Translations under genes and position numbers: made by a program
Shown here: piece after piece, positions 36,070 through 48,205 of the stretch
How positions within the stretch are numbered: position 1 is the stretch's first letter
How the letters are laid out: each line of letters starts with the position of its first letter
Assembly: GCF_040954645.1 (NCBI RefSeq)
Contig: NC_092803.1
Span: forward strand, 82,746,263 to 82,810,262
DNA: 64,000 bases
Reading direction: 5' to 3'
DNA from: Diabrotica undecimpunctata
Taxonomy: Eukaryota > Arthropoda > Insecta > Coleoptera > Chrysomelidae
Notes under the pieces: generated by a model
What the model saw: the letters and a program-made list of their open reading frames with translations, nothing else
Databases searched by the model: none
What the model was told of the DNA's origin: nothing

Positions 36070-36500
36070 AATTAACATACAGTTCTTATAAGCATCCTAA
36101 CACCTGGAAGGTTCTTGTAGGAATAGCACCAAATGCTGTCATCGTCATTACATATGTCAGCAGAGCCTATCCTGGATAAAATTCTGATAAACAAATTATT
36201 AATAACTGTGACAGTCTAGACCAAATGAGCTATGGTGATGTTATTCTAGCGGAAAAAGGTTTCTTAATTAAAAATTTATTGTCTGAGGAAGTACTCTTAA
36301 ATATTCCTCCTTTCCTAAGTACTTCTCAGTTTATAGAGGCACAGATTTATAAAACAGAATCCATAGCAAATGCTAGGACACATGTTAAAAGGGCGATCCG
36401 AAGAATAAAGTGTTAGGTACAATATATTGCAGCAAATTCCAAATTTTTACATGTCTCAAATAACGGTGATATTTCAGTTATGTGCTGCTTTAACGAATTT
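36070..36500 (+). pseudogene. ISL2EU / DDE_Tnp_4 transposase C-terminal relic
   Basis: Frames read QKLTYSSYKHPNTWKVLVGI and APNAVIV, then MSYGDVILAEKGFLIKNLL, SEEVLLNIPPFLSTSQF and SIANARTHVKRAIRRIK (36,225-36,416). After a stop, VIFQLCAALTNFQYYFIKK follows. The GDVILADKGF / IPPFL / R-HVERAI motif series is characteristic of IS4-like DDE_Tnp_4 proteins of the ISL2EU group, with the second Asp in an 'LAEKGF' form (Asp changed to Glu). N-terminal half absent. Confidence 0.78.
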
Positions 36501-37180
36501 TCAATACTATTTTATTAAGAAGTTGAAGAGTACTACTCATAAAGTACTTTAATGGGTAAGAGGGTGTAATATTTATTCTTGTGAAAATAAAATAATGAAT
36601 GTAGATGGGGAAAAATAAATTTGGATCTGTGGCATCAATCAAATTTTGTACTTGAGCCAGTTGAAGTGTAAACTTTTAAAGAAATATTTATTTGTTGATT
36701 TATTAACTCCAAGCAACATAATATGTATGTTTAAAGAAGAGCATAAAAAAATTCAATAATGATGTTCATACAATTCTCAAACAAATAAAAGTTATTAAAC
36801 TGTCATTCTAAAAATTGCTTTATATTTATCAACAAATATATTTTTTTAACTTGGTTTTGAATCTTTAATGTTGCTTACAGCTTTTACTCTTGAGGGTATA
36901 AATGTATATTTACAAATCAACTGTTAAACAAATTTATGACATGCTGGCTTTGTTGTAATAAGACAAATTATTTGATGATCAATTCCTAATATTTTTTATT
37001 AAATTTTACCATTTGATCTCTTCTAACATAAAATATGATTGTCACTTATTCCAAATTGCCTTCAAACCAGGTATAATTTTAAAATCTACCTCTGAAGTTA
37101 ATTATGACAAGTCTATTTTTCAATCAGGAAATTATTGTTGTAAATCTTGTAATATCCTTTATAAACCCAAAACTCTAAAT
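36501..37180. other. Probable ISL2EU non-coding remainder
   Basis: No coding motif of its own. A 78-codon plus-strand frame (37,013-37,249) and a minus-strand LAQVQNLIDATDPNLFFP phrase were seen but not recognised. Confidence 0.35.
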
Positions 37181-37934
37181 CCACATCTAATGGAGCTCAT
37201 CTCTATTGCTACTGCAGTTGCTTCTTGTGTAGAGAAGATAATTACATGATTTACAACAATAATAAATTATTTAAATTTTTGTTACTTATATTAATTTTTT
37301 TTTTAAATTCATCCTGTTTTTTCACAACGTAAACCCTTGTACATACTTAATGAAACACTATTTACTTTTTGAAAAGTTTATTAATGTTTAAAATTTATGT
37401 ATAAAAATAAATTTATTCTCTGACAACTTATCAATAGAAATCAAAATAAGTAACAAAATGTTAGCAGCAGTAATGTCCACACAACTATACATTTATTGTT
37501 AAATAAAAAAAAAGAGAAATACAATGGACCAGTCAGTTGATTCTGTTGATCAAAATTCCACATCTAATGGAGCTCATCTCTATTGCTACTGCAGTTGCTT
37601 CTTGTGTAGAGAAGATAATTACATGATTTACAACAATAATAAATTATTTAAATTTTTGTTACTTATATTAATTTTTTTTTTAAATTTATCCTGTTTTTTC
37701 ACAACGTAAACCCTTGTACATACTTAATGAAACACTATTTACTTTTTGAAAAGTTTATTAATGTTTAAAATTTATGTATAAAAATAAATTTATTCTCTGA
37801 CAACTTATCAATAGAAATCAAAATAAGTAACAAAATGTTAGCAGCAGTAATGTCCACACAACTATACATTTATTGTTAAATAAAAAAAAAGAGAAATACA
37901 ATGGACCAGTCAGTTGATTCTGTTGATCAAAATT
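37181..37934. repeat. 377-bp tandem duplication, nearly identical
   Basis: Units 37,181-37,557 and 37,558-37,934 are direct copies. Only one substitution was seen (AAATTCATCCTG versus AAATTTATCCTG). Each unit starts CCACATCTAATGGAGCTCAT (second start at 37,558) and ends near TGATCAAAATT. Non-coding. Near identity implies a very recent duplication or an assembly artefact. Confidence 0.93.
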
Positions 37935-39440
37935 TACATTTAATAATATAGAAAAAATAATCAAGTTTTACTATTAAAAACTACCTTAATAATAAATAAA
38001 AAATGTAACAAAACAAAAATATACAAAAACATATGTCTGGTGACAATGAGACCTTACTCAATGCTATTTATTTATTTGTCAATGAGCAATTGCCAAATCT
38101 AAATACAATATTATAATACTATACAATATGTACAACTTTAAAACCGTAATTTATCAAATGTTATAAAATTTACAAATAAAATATATAAAAAGAAATAAAC
38201 AACAAAACAATTTAAAATCGATTAAACTAAATTACACAGCTAGTAGCATCAAAGAATCGTGTGCAAGATGTTAATTGCAAATGAATTTGGTATATTAAAT
38301 TTTTTAAACACTCGCTATGGCAGTTTGATAGAAAGGTTTTCACATAATGTTATATTACAACTAAAAGTCCTTATTCACTACTTAAACTAGGAGAAAACGG
38401 ATATCTTTAGTATTTTACAGGATAAAATCATTGACACCTAAATCATAAAATATTAATTTAAATATTTTTTAACTTCATAATTTCAATTATCATTGATTTA
38501 CACTAAAATAGCCCTAATAGAAACAACAACAAAATACCTTGAAATAAAGAAAAAATAATTAAAGTGTTAATCATCGAATTAGAATCTGTAAAGAAGCTAA
38601 CGGCGTCAATAGGTGTGGCTAACGATCATACCAATATGGCGGTGGGATCAGGATCGGACTCAATAATATTAAAACTACTATACAAATATGACTAGTTATT
38701 CAGAAGATTTAATCATAATCTAAAAAAGTGCAATATATGTTTAATAAACTATGATTTATTTATCCCGCGGTAAACACTAAAAACACGACATATTATAACG
38801 ATAAATTAATACAGTCAAATAACAAGTTGTATCTGAAAGAGATAATAATATAAATAATATTTTAAAGAGTAAAATGAATATACGGTATGAAATAAAAGAA
38901 ATGCGTTCGTTTTACAACTTATATATTTGGTAACTACAAATTAACTGACACTTAAAAATTTAGTTCAATTAACAAAGTTAGAAAAGTTATTAAAAAACAA
39001 AATTAAATATCTGCCGAATATCACAATGGAAATACTGTGTAGAAATAAAAATAATTATGTTGCAGTTGTTAATAAGATATTTAGGATGAAGATATTTGAG
39101 TATTCTCAAGAATAGCACGATCTACCTTATTTTAAGATTTTTTATGAATACTATTAATTTATTCTCTGCCACTACGTTAAGAACAAGAAATTATTATTAT
39201 ATACTATCACAATATAATATTACAGTTTTTATAAAAGTATTATAAAACTAAAAATATTAAAAAAAAACAACAAACGTAAACAATCATACACGATCTGTCA
39301 AAATATTCATACAAATATGGCCAAAGTAAGGTCGCTTTTAGTCACGTGATGCATAGATTGTAACTCGATGGTTTTAATCTAACACAATATAACCTCAAAA
39401 TATGAACTTTGACAGTGAATATCTTAATACTTTGACACTC
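37935..39440. other. No gene recognised
   Basis: About 1.5 kb of AT-rich sequence up to the LTR element; no motif, inverted repeat or coding segment identified. Confidence 0.5.
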
Positions 39441-39444
39441 TTAC

Positions 39445-40172
39445 TGTAACCGTTTCAAAAGATTTAAAAGAAACTCATTATATATTTCGATTATTTTTTT
39501 TTTAAATAAAACTTCTAACCCCATCTATCTGTCAAGTACCTACTTGTAGCCGACTCAAGGATTCTTCTGTAATTCCCAAATATCTCCGGTAGATGAGCCT
39601 ATTCATCAACTTGACACTCACGCCCAATTTCCAGAGAGCGCAAGAATAGCGTTTCGCTCTTTTCTGTTAAGACCGTCCAACCGTTAAGACGTGTTTCCAA
39701 AGTGGGTCTCAATTCAGAGGTGAGCTAATAAATCCTTTTCTTATCCATATTTCAGATAGATATTTATTTTTTTAGACCCTTATTGGAGAGGCTATAATGC
39801 TGATATTATATTTCTAATACTCGTCGCAAGATAGTATTGCTATGGAGTTATTCCAGATCATGGCCCAGTAGCAGTATCTTTTTATGGAATCCCTAACCCC
39901 TCTTATCTAGGATGGTGGTGATTTGATATAGTACGTAGCTGAATCAATGGTTTATTTGGTGACTGATTAAATAAGAAGAGAAACAGAGCAGATTAAGGTT
40001 GTACCAATTTTTATTATACCTACTTTCAAGACAACAGAAATGATTATGAACTCAAAAAAAATGAAAATATAGTGAAGTGTTCTAATTTAATTTAAAGGTT
40101 TATTTTCTTCATTGTTCCTAGTTGATAAATAACTATATTATTTTCAATGTAAACAAATTTCGAAATTTGGGG

Positions 40173-40243
<71 letters not shown>

Positions 40244-40618
40244 TCATTTTCTTTATAACCAATTAATTTAATACGATACAAAGATTTTTTTTTATGATAA
40301 TGTTAACATAAAATAATATTTTGGAATCCCTTTGGGATGACGTAACTTTTAATGTTTTCTTTTTGTTCATTACTAAGAAATAATAAAGAATAGTTTTCTT
40401 GTAAACTTTCAATAAATCTTAATTTTTTTTTGCTCTTCCCCTTCGAGAATAAACCAGGGGTGGCGTCCAATAATAAATTATAATTTCATATTATCTAATT
40501 GAGCTTGAATTTAAGATACGATATAGTTTCTATATGTCTAAGAAAACCCCGCCCAATTCTCTTCGACAGTGAGCGATTCAGGCCTTGTATATATTATTGT
40601 AGCACGGCAAGTGTTACA
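39445..40618 (+). repeat. 5' LTR
   Basis: Begins TGTAACCGTTTC and ends CAAGTGTTACA (TG...CA). It is 1,174 bp, 46 bp longer than the 3' LTR, chiefly because of an expanded (TA)n tract at 40,176-40,240. Possible promoter and polyadenylation elements are hard to place in the AT-rich sequence. Confidence 0.93.
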
Positions 40619-40621
40619 AAA

Positions 40622-40639
40622 TGGCGCCCAACGTGGGGC
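40622..40639 (+). other. Primer binding site, tRNA-Lys type
   Basis: TGGCGCCCAACGTGGGGC starts three bases after the 5' LTR and is the 18-nt complement of the 3' end of a tRNA-Lys, the primer used by gypsy-type elements. Confidence 0.88.
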
Positions 40640-43600
40640 TTTTGAATATTCCTGTATCTTCAGAGTTTTTCCAATATTATTGGTTGTTTTGTACCCCCCT
40701 GTATATGTGGTTAATTAAGTCTGTATGTTTTGAACCATTTTTTTGGTTAAATTGTGTATTTGTTTTATCCAATTTTTCATTAAATCAACACTGCTACTAT
40801 TTTAGAATTTTTTGCAAAGTATTTATATGTATTCGTTTTTAGTCTTCGTAAAATTGCGTAGAAATATTCTCGTTGTATTTTTAATTTTGTGAAATACTTC
40901 AAACGTATTTGGAATGATATAGTTGTTTATTTCCAGACTCGTCTATCTAAAATAAACATTCCATGTTAGAAATTTTGTTTACGTTCATGAAATAATTGAT
41001 TTGGTATCTAAACGCTGGCCTTTTCTTAGAAGCGTTTGTAAGTAATATAATATTTCGTCGTTCTTTTTTAGTGTTTAGATTGAGTGAAACCTTGAAATTA
41101 TTCCGGCTAATATGTTCAAGCATTTTATATAGTCCTCAATTCATTTTCTTTGCAGTTCAGTTTTATTTTGTTTATAAGAACCATAATAATTATATTCCTC
41201 AATGTGTTTATTTTAAATAAACGAAATGGCTCTTAGCGTTTGTTATTTGAAAAATCAATTAAGTGAATTTTATTTCTTGACCTTGATTCATGGTTTTTAT
41301 TTGTGGCAAACAGCCGGGAATTATATCTATATACAGGCTGTCCCGACCTACCTAATTTTAAAATGTGTTATCTGAATTTTTGCAGAATACTTACGCGAAA
41401 TATTCTTTTTTTGCGAGGATTTGAAGTTGAGTTCTTTAACTTTGAATGTTTAATCTGTTATCTGTTAAATTTTCTTTTTAATTTGTCTTTCGTTTATTTT
41501 AAAAATTTATTTTTTCATAGTTTAACTTTTTCATACTTTGAAAAGAAAACTTTATTTCCTGAATAAGAAAATGCTTTCTATATTTTACAGTCCATGGTTA
41601 TTTTGTTTTCCAAGTATAAGGAAATAATGATATAACTTCGTTTCTCTCTGCCTAAGGCGTCTTTGTTGAGAATATAGGGCGGAAATATTGTTATTTTCCT
41701 TCTGTTATGTTAATTTTATGTCTTTGTGTGGTCAAATGTAGTAGAAGTATGTTTTTGGTACTGGAACTTATTGTTATTTGTGGTTTTACCTTTTTCTTTT
41801 CTCGAGATGTCCTGTAGGACGTACAGGCACGTGACCTGTATTATTGTATCTTGAGTTATTTGTGTGATGTCAGACTACTGGTATATCCAGCAGCTTTCTT
41901 TTTTTTGTCGTTGACATTTTTGCGGTCTTCTAATAGTTTATTAGACCACATATACCTTTTTGCTTTGATATTAGACTTTTTAGCTAAGGCTCAAAAGCTT
42001 TCATTTATTATCTTGTGTTCATGATATGGTACAAGTGAAGATTGAAGTAGTTTGCTGTTGTCTATTGTGACTCTTTGTATAAACAGAGGTGAAACAACCC
42101 GCTGCCGCCTATTGTGAATTTATCTTTTATCTTTATGTCGACGTTAAGACCACGTTTGTTTAACAATTGAAGTAGTTCTGGTACTACCGTAAATGACCCA
42201 CTGAGAATTAAAAGTTAATATTATTTTGACTCTGTTACAGTTCTGCTAAAGAATGGTAAACATTTCTTTGTGATTTGTATGACGACCATATTGGATTCAA
42301 TTAGGTGTCTAAAATGTCTTACTGTTCAACTTTTTTTTGTTGTGGTGTGTTTCATCCAACATCACGATTTTTTTTATTATTCACGATGGACTGTAATATT
42401 TTTCTATTTCTTTGGAAGATTGTAATGATTCTTCCGTTCCTTTTAAGTCTTATCGTAAGTTTTTGTTTTGTGGAAGACTCTTACGATTTTTTTTTGTTTC
42501 TTTTGGAAACATTAGTTTGAAACTGAATTGTTTGTGTAGCGATTGTGGCTTGTATGCCATAAACCCATTTTCTTTCTTCTTCTCCAAGATTGTGTATTAA
42601 CGGTTTGAATTTATTTTCTTCTTTTGTCCTTTTGGGAGTCTACCTGCTTGGAAATTTTCCACTGTGATCAATCCCAGAGGATATTCTTATGGAACTATTG
42701 GCCATCCTACCTTTCTTCTAAAATGTTCAGTCCATTCTTAATTTTTAATTTTTTAGTTGATTCCCTTTACGCCTTTGCATACTTAATCTTTGCTACCTTC
42801 TCCAGCGACTATTCAACCCCTCCGTGGCCCGTGTACAGGAAGAGTTGCGCTAACGCGAACTTTATCCTGGAGAGGATTCGTTTCCTTTCCAAATTTTTTT
42901 GGCATGGGGTCAGTACAGCACTGATACCCTAGTACTTAGTACATTGAATACCACTTTGCTTCGGCAAATCTGTCCCCTAGTGCTTCTTTCCCTTTAGGAA
43001 GTTGACACGTTTCAATTTTTTTTGAGCTGTCTCGACAACCCTTGTTTTATGTCGGTGGTGTTGACTATTAGTCAGGGAGCATCCTGCTCTAGTCAAGTGG
43101 ATTAGTGGACCTATCCCTATTCCAATTAATAATTTTGTGTATCTCAGATGTTATCGCAAAGAGACGAGCCTCTGGAAGTAGTGTAGGAGACTCCGCACGT
43201 CGATCTCCAGAGCAACTCAGTTTGGCTCGCACCCCAGTTCGTTGAACTGTTTTACTTTTTATTATTATAATATTGATCATTTATTGTGTTCAATATGTCT
43301 ATATATATGTATATATGTCGTATTTCTTTTCGACATAAATTTTATTTTTATCTTATCTTATTCTACTTCGGTATTATTCTCTCTCTAGTTTGTATTGATC
43401 GAGATCTTGAGTTTGTGCTACCCCGACCAAGAACCTATATTGATTTTAAGGGTGTTTGCAAAATTTAATCTCATTTTATTTTTAGAATGCCTTGGTAGAA
43501 TATGATATTTTTATGCTTATGGTAGTTTATATTACAATGAATTGTACATACCTTTAGTTGTCTTCAAGTGGATACAAAATTCAGTTTATCTTATTTTACG

Positions 43601-44977
43601 GACTTATAAATCCAAGTAATTTTTTTTTGGTATCTATACCAAAGATATCAAGATTCCTCTGTCTAGTTACCAATGATAGTTCATTATAGTATCTGTTCAT
43701 TTTGCCTAAGTTTTACTCTTAGTGTGAAGACCTTCGAATTTCGACTCTCTATTCGAAACCCCCCAAAATAATGTTTGAAAAGATTATTGCTGTCTAACAT
43801 CCTATATTCTGAATGGCCAGACACTGAGGAAGGCTAGGGATGAAGTAAGCGGATTCCCGCTAGTTGACTCGTCGGAATGATAAGCCATTCATAATTTTAT
43901 TTCAGTAATAAATCTAGAATAACAGCCTCCCGCGTCAGGAAACTTTTTTAGTTCTCCAATACTTGTTTAGTTATGTAATCTAGAATTATTTAGACCCTAC
44001 CCGAAGTTAACCCTACCCGAAGTTGACCTACCGATGTTGTCCCTATTATAGGCGGATGATACACGTTAGTTATCACAAATTCTAGTTGTCATACTAATAA
44101 CTAAACATCAGCCTTTTTTTTGTTTCTAAATATAGATGTGTCTTACAGAAATTCTGATGTCTACCTTTCCCAGTAAACTTATTAAGGCTTGTCTTTGTAG
44201 AACTTTAATGTACCCAATTTTGAACTATTAGTAACTCTTTCCTTTTATTTGTGTATTTCTAAATGTGTCTATAATGACGCGCTGCGTTATTACCTTATGT
44301 TATTCGTGGATTAAGTCATAGATGAAAGACTCTATGCTTCCGAACAAACGATGACACATTTGTATTTTGTATCTTATGGCGTTAATGATACGATTGTATT
44401 ATTATTCTTATGTTATTCGTGGATTAAGTCATAGATGAAAGACTCTACGCTTCCGAACAAACGATAACATTATTTTTTTTTGTGTTTTATTGTGTTAGGT
44501 GTCATAACGACTACGCAGTAAATTATCTGTTTTGTATCTTGGTGACAACACTAGTATGTTTTTCTTTATATTACTTATGAAATTTCAAATGGTAATATCT
44601 TAATTATATTATTTCAATTGAATGCGAGCATTTGGTCTCAAATAATGATTTGTAGATATGTTTTGTTTTATTCCGCTTTGTTCATGATATTAGTTATAGG
44701 TGAAATACCCTATGCATTTTGAGAGTGAGCATGTAATTTTTTTGTTTACATTTTTATAGTTGAGTCATTTCTATGCGTTCTGTTTCGCTTTGTTCTGAAA
44801 TCTTTGAGTTGTTCCCACGTGAGTTGTGAAAGAAGGATTCTGTGAGTCCAGATTGTAGCTACATTTGTCCATTCTGTTTGTCTTACCTCTCCGTATATCT
44901 ATTCCCACTTTTGAAAAGGTTAGTATGGTGTGCCACCATGCCTAGTCCGATTCCACGCTGGTACCCAGTTGAAATCG
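40640..44977. other. Non-coding LARD interior
   Basis: No coding motif was found in either orientation. Short frames (for example 42,305-42,520 and 42,624-42,932) are rich in Phe, Leu and Cys, as expected from random translation of T-rich DNA. A moderately GC segment at about 42,800-43,230 and a direct repeat at 44,295-44,465 are the only visible structure; packaging signals may lie here. Confidence 0.7.
44295..44465 (+). repeat. 57-bp direct repeat in LARD interior
   Basis: TTATGTTATTCGTGGATTAA through TTCCGAACAAACGAT occurs at about 44,295 and again at 44,409, 114 bp apart, with two differences. Confidence 0.85.
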
Positions 44978-44989
44978 TGGGGAGGGCTG
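44978..44989 (+). other. Polypurine tract
   Basis: TGGGGAGGG directly upstream of the 3' LTR; expected site of plus-strand priming. Confidence 0.75.
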
Positions 44990-46117
44990 TGTAACCGTTT
45001 CAAAAGATTTAAAAGAAACTCATTATATATTTCGATTATTTTTTTTTTAAATAAAACTTCTAACCCCATCTATCTGTCAAGTACCTACTTGTAGCCGACT
45101 CAAGGATTCTTCTGCAATTCCCAAATATCTCCGGTAGATGAGCCTATTCATCAACTTGACACTCACGCCCAATTTCCAGAGAGCGCAAGAATAGCGTTTC
45201 GCTCTTTTCTGTTAAGACCGTCCAACCGTTAAGACGTGTTTCCAAAGTGGGTCTCAATTCAGAGGTGAGCTAATAAATCCTTTTCTTGTCCATATTTCAG
45301 GTAGATATTTATTTTTTTAGACCCTTATTGGAGAGGCTATAATGCTGATATTATATTTCTAATACTCGTCGCAAGATAGTATTGCTATGGAGTTATTCCA
45401 GATTATGGCCCAGTAGCAGTATCTTTTTATGGAATCCCTAACCCCTCTTATCTAGGATGGTGGTGATTTGATATAGTACGTAGCTGAATCAATGGTTTAT
45501 TTGGTGACTGATTAAATAAGAAGAGAAACAGAGCAGATTAAGGTTGTACCAATTTTTATTATACCTACTTTCAAGACAACAGAAATGATTATGAACTCAA
45601 AAAAAATGAAAATATAGTGAAGTGTTCTAATTTAATTTAAAGGTTTATTTTTTTCATTGTTCCTAGTTGATAAATAACTATATTATTTTCAATGTATACA
45701 AATTTCGAAATTTGGGGTTAATATATATATATATACATTCATTTTCTTTATAACCAATTCCTAATTTAATACGATACAAAGATTTTTTGTTTATGATAAT
45801 GTTAACATAAAATAATAATTTGGAATCCCTTTGGGATGACGTAACTTTTAATGTTTTCTTTTTGTTCATTACTAAGAAATAATAAAGAATAGTTTTCTTG
45901 TAAACTTTCAATAAATCTGAATTTTTTTTTGCTCTTCCCCTTCGAGGATAAACCAGGGGTGGCGTCCAATAATAAATTATAATTTCATATTATCTAATTG
46001 TGCTTGAATTTAAGATACGATATAGTTTCTATATGTTTAAGAAAACCCCGCCCAATTCTCTTCGACAGTGAGCGATTCAGGCCTTGTATATATTATTGTA
46101 GCACGGCAAGTGTTACA
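44990..46117 (+). repeat. 3' LTR
   Basis: 1,128 bp; aligns end to end with the 5' LTR with about 12 substitutions, one small indel (CCAATTAATTTA versus CCAATTCCTAATTTA) and a TA tract shortened to 15 bp. Confidence 0.93.
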
Positions 46118-46121
46118 TTAC

Positions 46122-46536
46122 CTCACAAATTCATGAACAACCAATCGCACAGAATGGATATTCAGAAGCGAAAATTCTTATTTTTTCTTTTAAATATTAA
46201 ACAAAACATGTCTAACTTCCTATGGGAGAAATACATGTAAAACAGATTTGTTTGAAAAGGTCTTCTAAGCCCAGCCCATTGTGACGTTAGACATTATAAA
46301 TGGAAAGTTTTTGATGACAAATGAATGTCCAGTTTTTTGGGCTTTTACTAAAAGATAGGAAGTTTTAACTTGTATATTTCTCACATTAAATCTGTCAAAA
46401 TATTCCTGAGCTAAGTGAATGTACTATACCTCTCGCTCTTATTAATCCAAATATACTTCTGTTGTAAACTTCTTTTATGTAATAAAAAATAATAATCATG
46501 AATAATGGAAGTTTGTATTTATTAACTTTTATATTA
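46122..46536. other. No gene recognised
   Basis: Short spacer between the LARD and the Tigger element, AT-rich, without motif. Confidence 0.45.
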
Positions 46537-47099
46537 CAGTAAAACTTTTCCACAACGGACACCAATGGGGGAAAATAATTATCTGTTGTGTAGAGTTGTT
46601 CGTAGTGTAGTGTTATCACTTAATCAATTTAAATAAAAGAGGTTTTGATTTGCTTGATCTTGAATTGTACATTTTCGTACATATTTGCATAAGCATTTAC
46701 ACAGATAAAACAAATAAAATACTGATGTAAAAAATGTAGGCATTACTTCTTAAAAAAATCATCTCTTTTTATTTGTTTTTTGTTTTGAATATTTTTCAAA
46801 ATTTCTTATTTGAATTGCAACATGCATTGGCAACGCTTGTTACCTTGGCTGCCTAATATGCTATTTTCTGCTGTAGGTTGTCTGAGAGTTATTTCATTTT
46901 ATTTTCTTGGGTTACTACTCTTTTTCTGATATTGCACACAAAGTGGTTACATAGTACAATAGTTTATTTATAAGGTATATTACAAGTTTAGTTATTTCCA
47001 AAGCTATACACAATTGCTCATTAATAAATTGCTTATATAAGTGCACATTATGAATTATATAAAATCATTCATCAGTTGTAGCATAATATAATACTTTTT

Positions 47100-48205
47100 T
47101 TATAGCCCTTTTTCTATCCGAATATTGTCGAATAAAGGCCTCTCCCATTTCTCCCCATTCATAGCTGTTGTGTGCTAGGCGTTTCCACATTGGTCCTGCG
47201 ACTCTTTTGATATCGTGGCTCCAGCGCATTTGAGGTCTTCCTCTTGGTCTCTTCGCATCGTACGGTCGCCAGTTTCCGACTTCTTTGTTCCATCTACCAT
47301 CTTCGAGACGTTAGTTGTGTCCAGCCCATTTCCATTTTAATTTAGCTGCTTGTTTCGCGGCGTCCTTTATTTTTGTTTTGTTCCGGATTGCTTCGTTCGT
47401 TTGCCATCTGTTAGTGAGATACCAAGCATCTGTCGTTCCATGGCTCGCTAAGTTTTTCGAATCTTGTCCATGTTCTTTTTTGTGAATGTCCAGGTTTGAG
47501 CTCCGTAAGTGAGAACGGGAAGGATACAAGAATCGAACACTTTGGTTCGAAGGTTTTGGGGTATCTTTTTGTCTTTTAGTATGTATGAGAGTTTTCCAAA
47601 TGCAGCCCATCCCATTCTTACTCGTCCGCTTATTTCGGTAGTTTGGTTTTCTTTGTTTACCTTGATATTCTGACCCAGATATATGTATTCTTCTACATGT
47701 TCCACTTTTATTCCTTGGATGGTTATCGTCGGTTGATCATCTTTATTCGACATTAGCTTAGTTTTACTCAGATTCATTTTCAGTTCTTTTTTTATGGATT
47801 CCGTATGAAGAGCTTTCGTATGAAGCTCATTGATCATCGTCTTTAGTTCTTTCCAGCTGTCGGCTATTAGTACTACGTCATCTGCATATCTTAGATGGTT
47901 TAAATACTTTCCGTTTATCGATAGTCCCTTCGTTTCCCAATTTAGTGATTTAAAGATGTCTTCAAGTGCGGCAGTAAATAGTTTTGGAGATAAGGTGTCT
48001 CCCTGTCTTACTCCTCGGTTGATTTTTATTGGCCTCGTTTTCATTCCGTTATCCATCGTGACTACCATTTCAGCGTGTTGATATATATTATGTATTAATA
48101 TCCTATATCTAAAATCTATTCTGCTGTTGACCAGTGCTTCCTCAATAGCCCATAATTCTATGCTGTCAAAAGCTTTCTCGTAGTCTATAAATATAATACT
48201 TTAGA
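47100..48205 (-). pseudogene. RTE-like LINE RT fragment inside Tigger
   Basis: 5'-truncated minus-strand LINE. The clean frame from 48,068 gives IKINRGVRQGDTLSPKLF, then LNHLRYADDVVLIADSW (intact YADD), VEEYIYLGQNIKVNKEN, RVRMGWAAFGKLSYILKD and VLTYGAQTWTFTKKNMDKIR. A frameshift near 47,450 follows, then KLKWKWAGHN, RPRGRPQMRWSHDIKR and EAFIRQYSD in other frames to about 47,110. Same family as 12,390-14,044. Confidence 0.87.

Larger units (their letters stand above)
39445..46117 (+). mobile_element. Non-autonomous LTR retrotransposon (LARD)
   Basis: Complete element of 6,673 bp with two LTRs, TTAC target duplication (39,441-39,444 and 46,118-46,121), primer binding site and polypurine tract. 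The 4,371-bp interior has no open frame longer than about 100 codons on either strand and no recognisable gag, protease, RT or integrase motif, so it is a large retrotransposon derivative that depends on proteins from a partner. The plus strand of the interior is strikingly T-rich. LTR divergence of about 12 substitutions in 1.1 kb marks a recent insertion. The tRNA-Lys primer site suggests a Gypsy-type partner (inference). Confidence 0.9.

Noticed and set aside
37013..37249. 78-codon frame as an ISL2EU second protein (YqaJ-like nuclease)
   Set aside because: No nuclease motif could be recognised and its 3' part overlaps the tandem duplication unit.
40621..40842. 73-codon frame starting MAPNVGLL directly after the 5' LTR, as a possible gag start
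   Set aside because: Its first codons are the tRNA-Lys primer binding site, and the rest is Phe/Tyr/Cys-rich translation of T-rich DNA with no gag motif.
42305..42932. Short plus-strand frames in the LARD interior as cargo genes
   Set aside because: Composition is that of random T-rich sequence; no domain, no signal or splice context.
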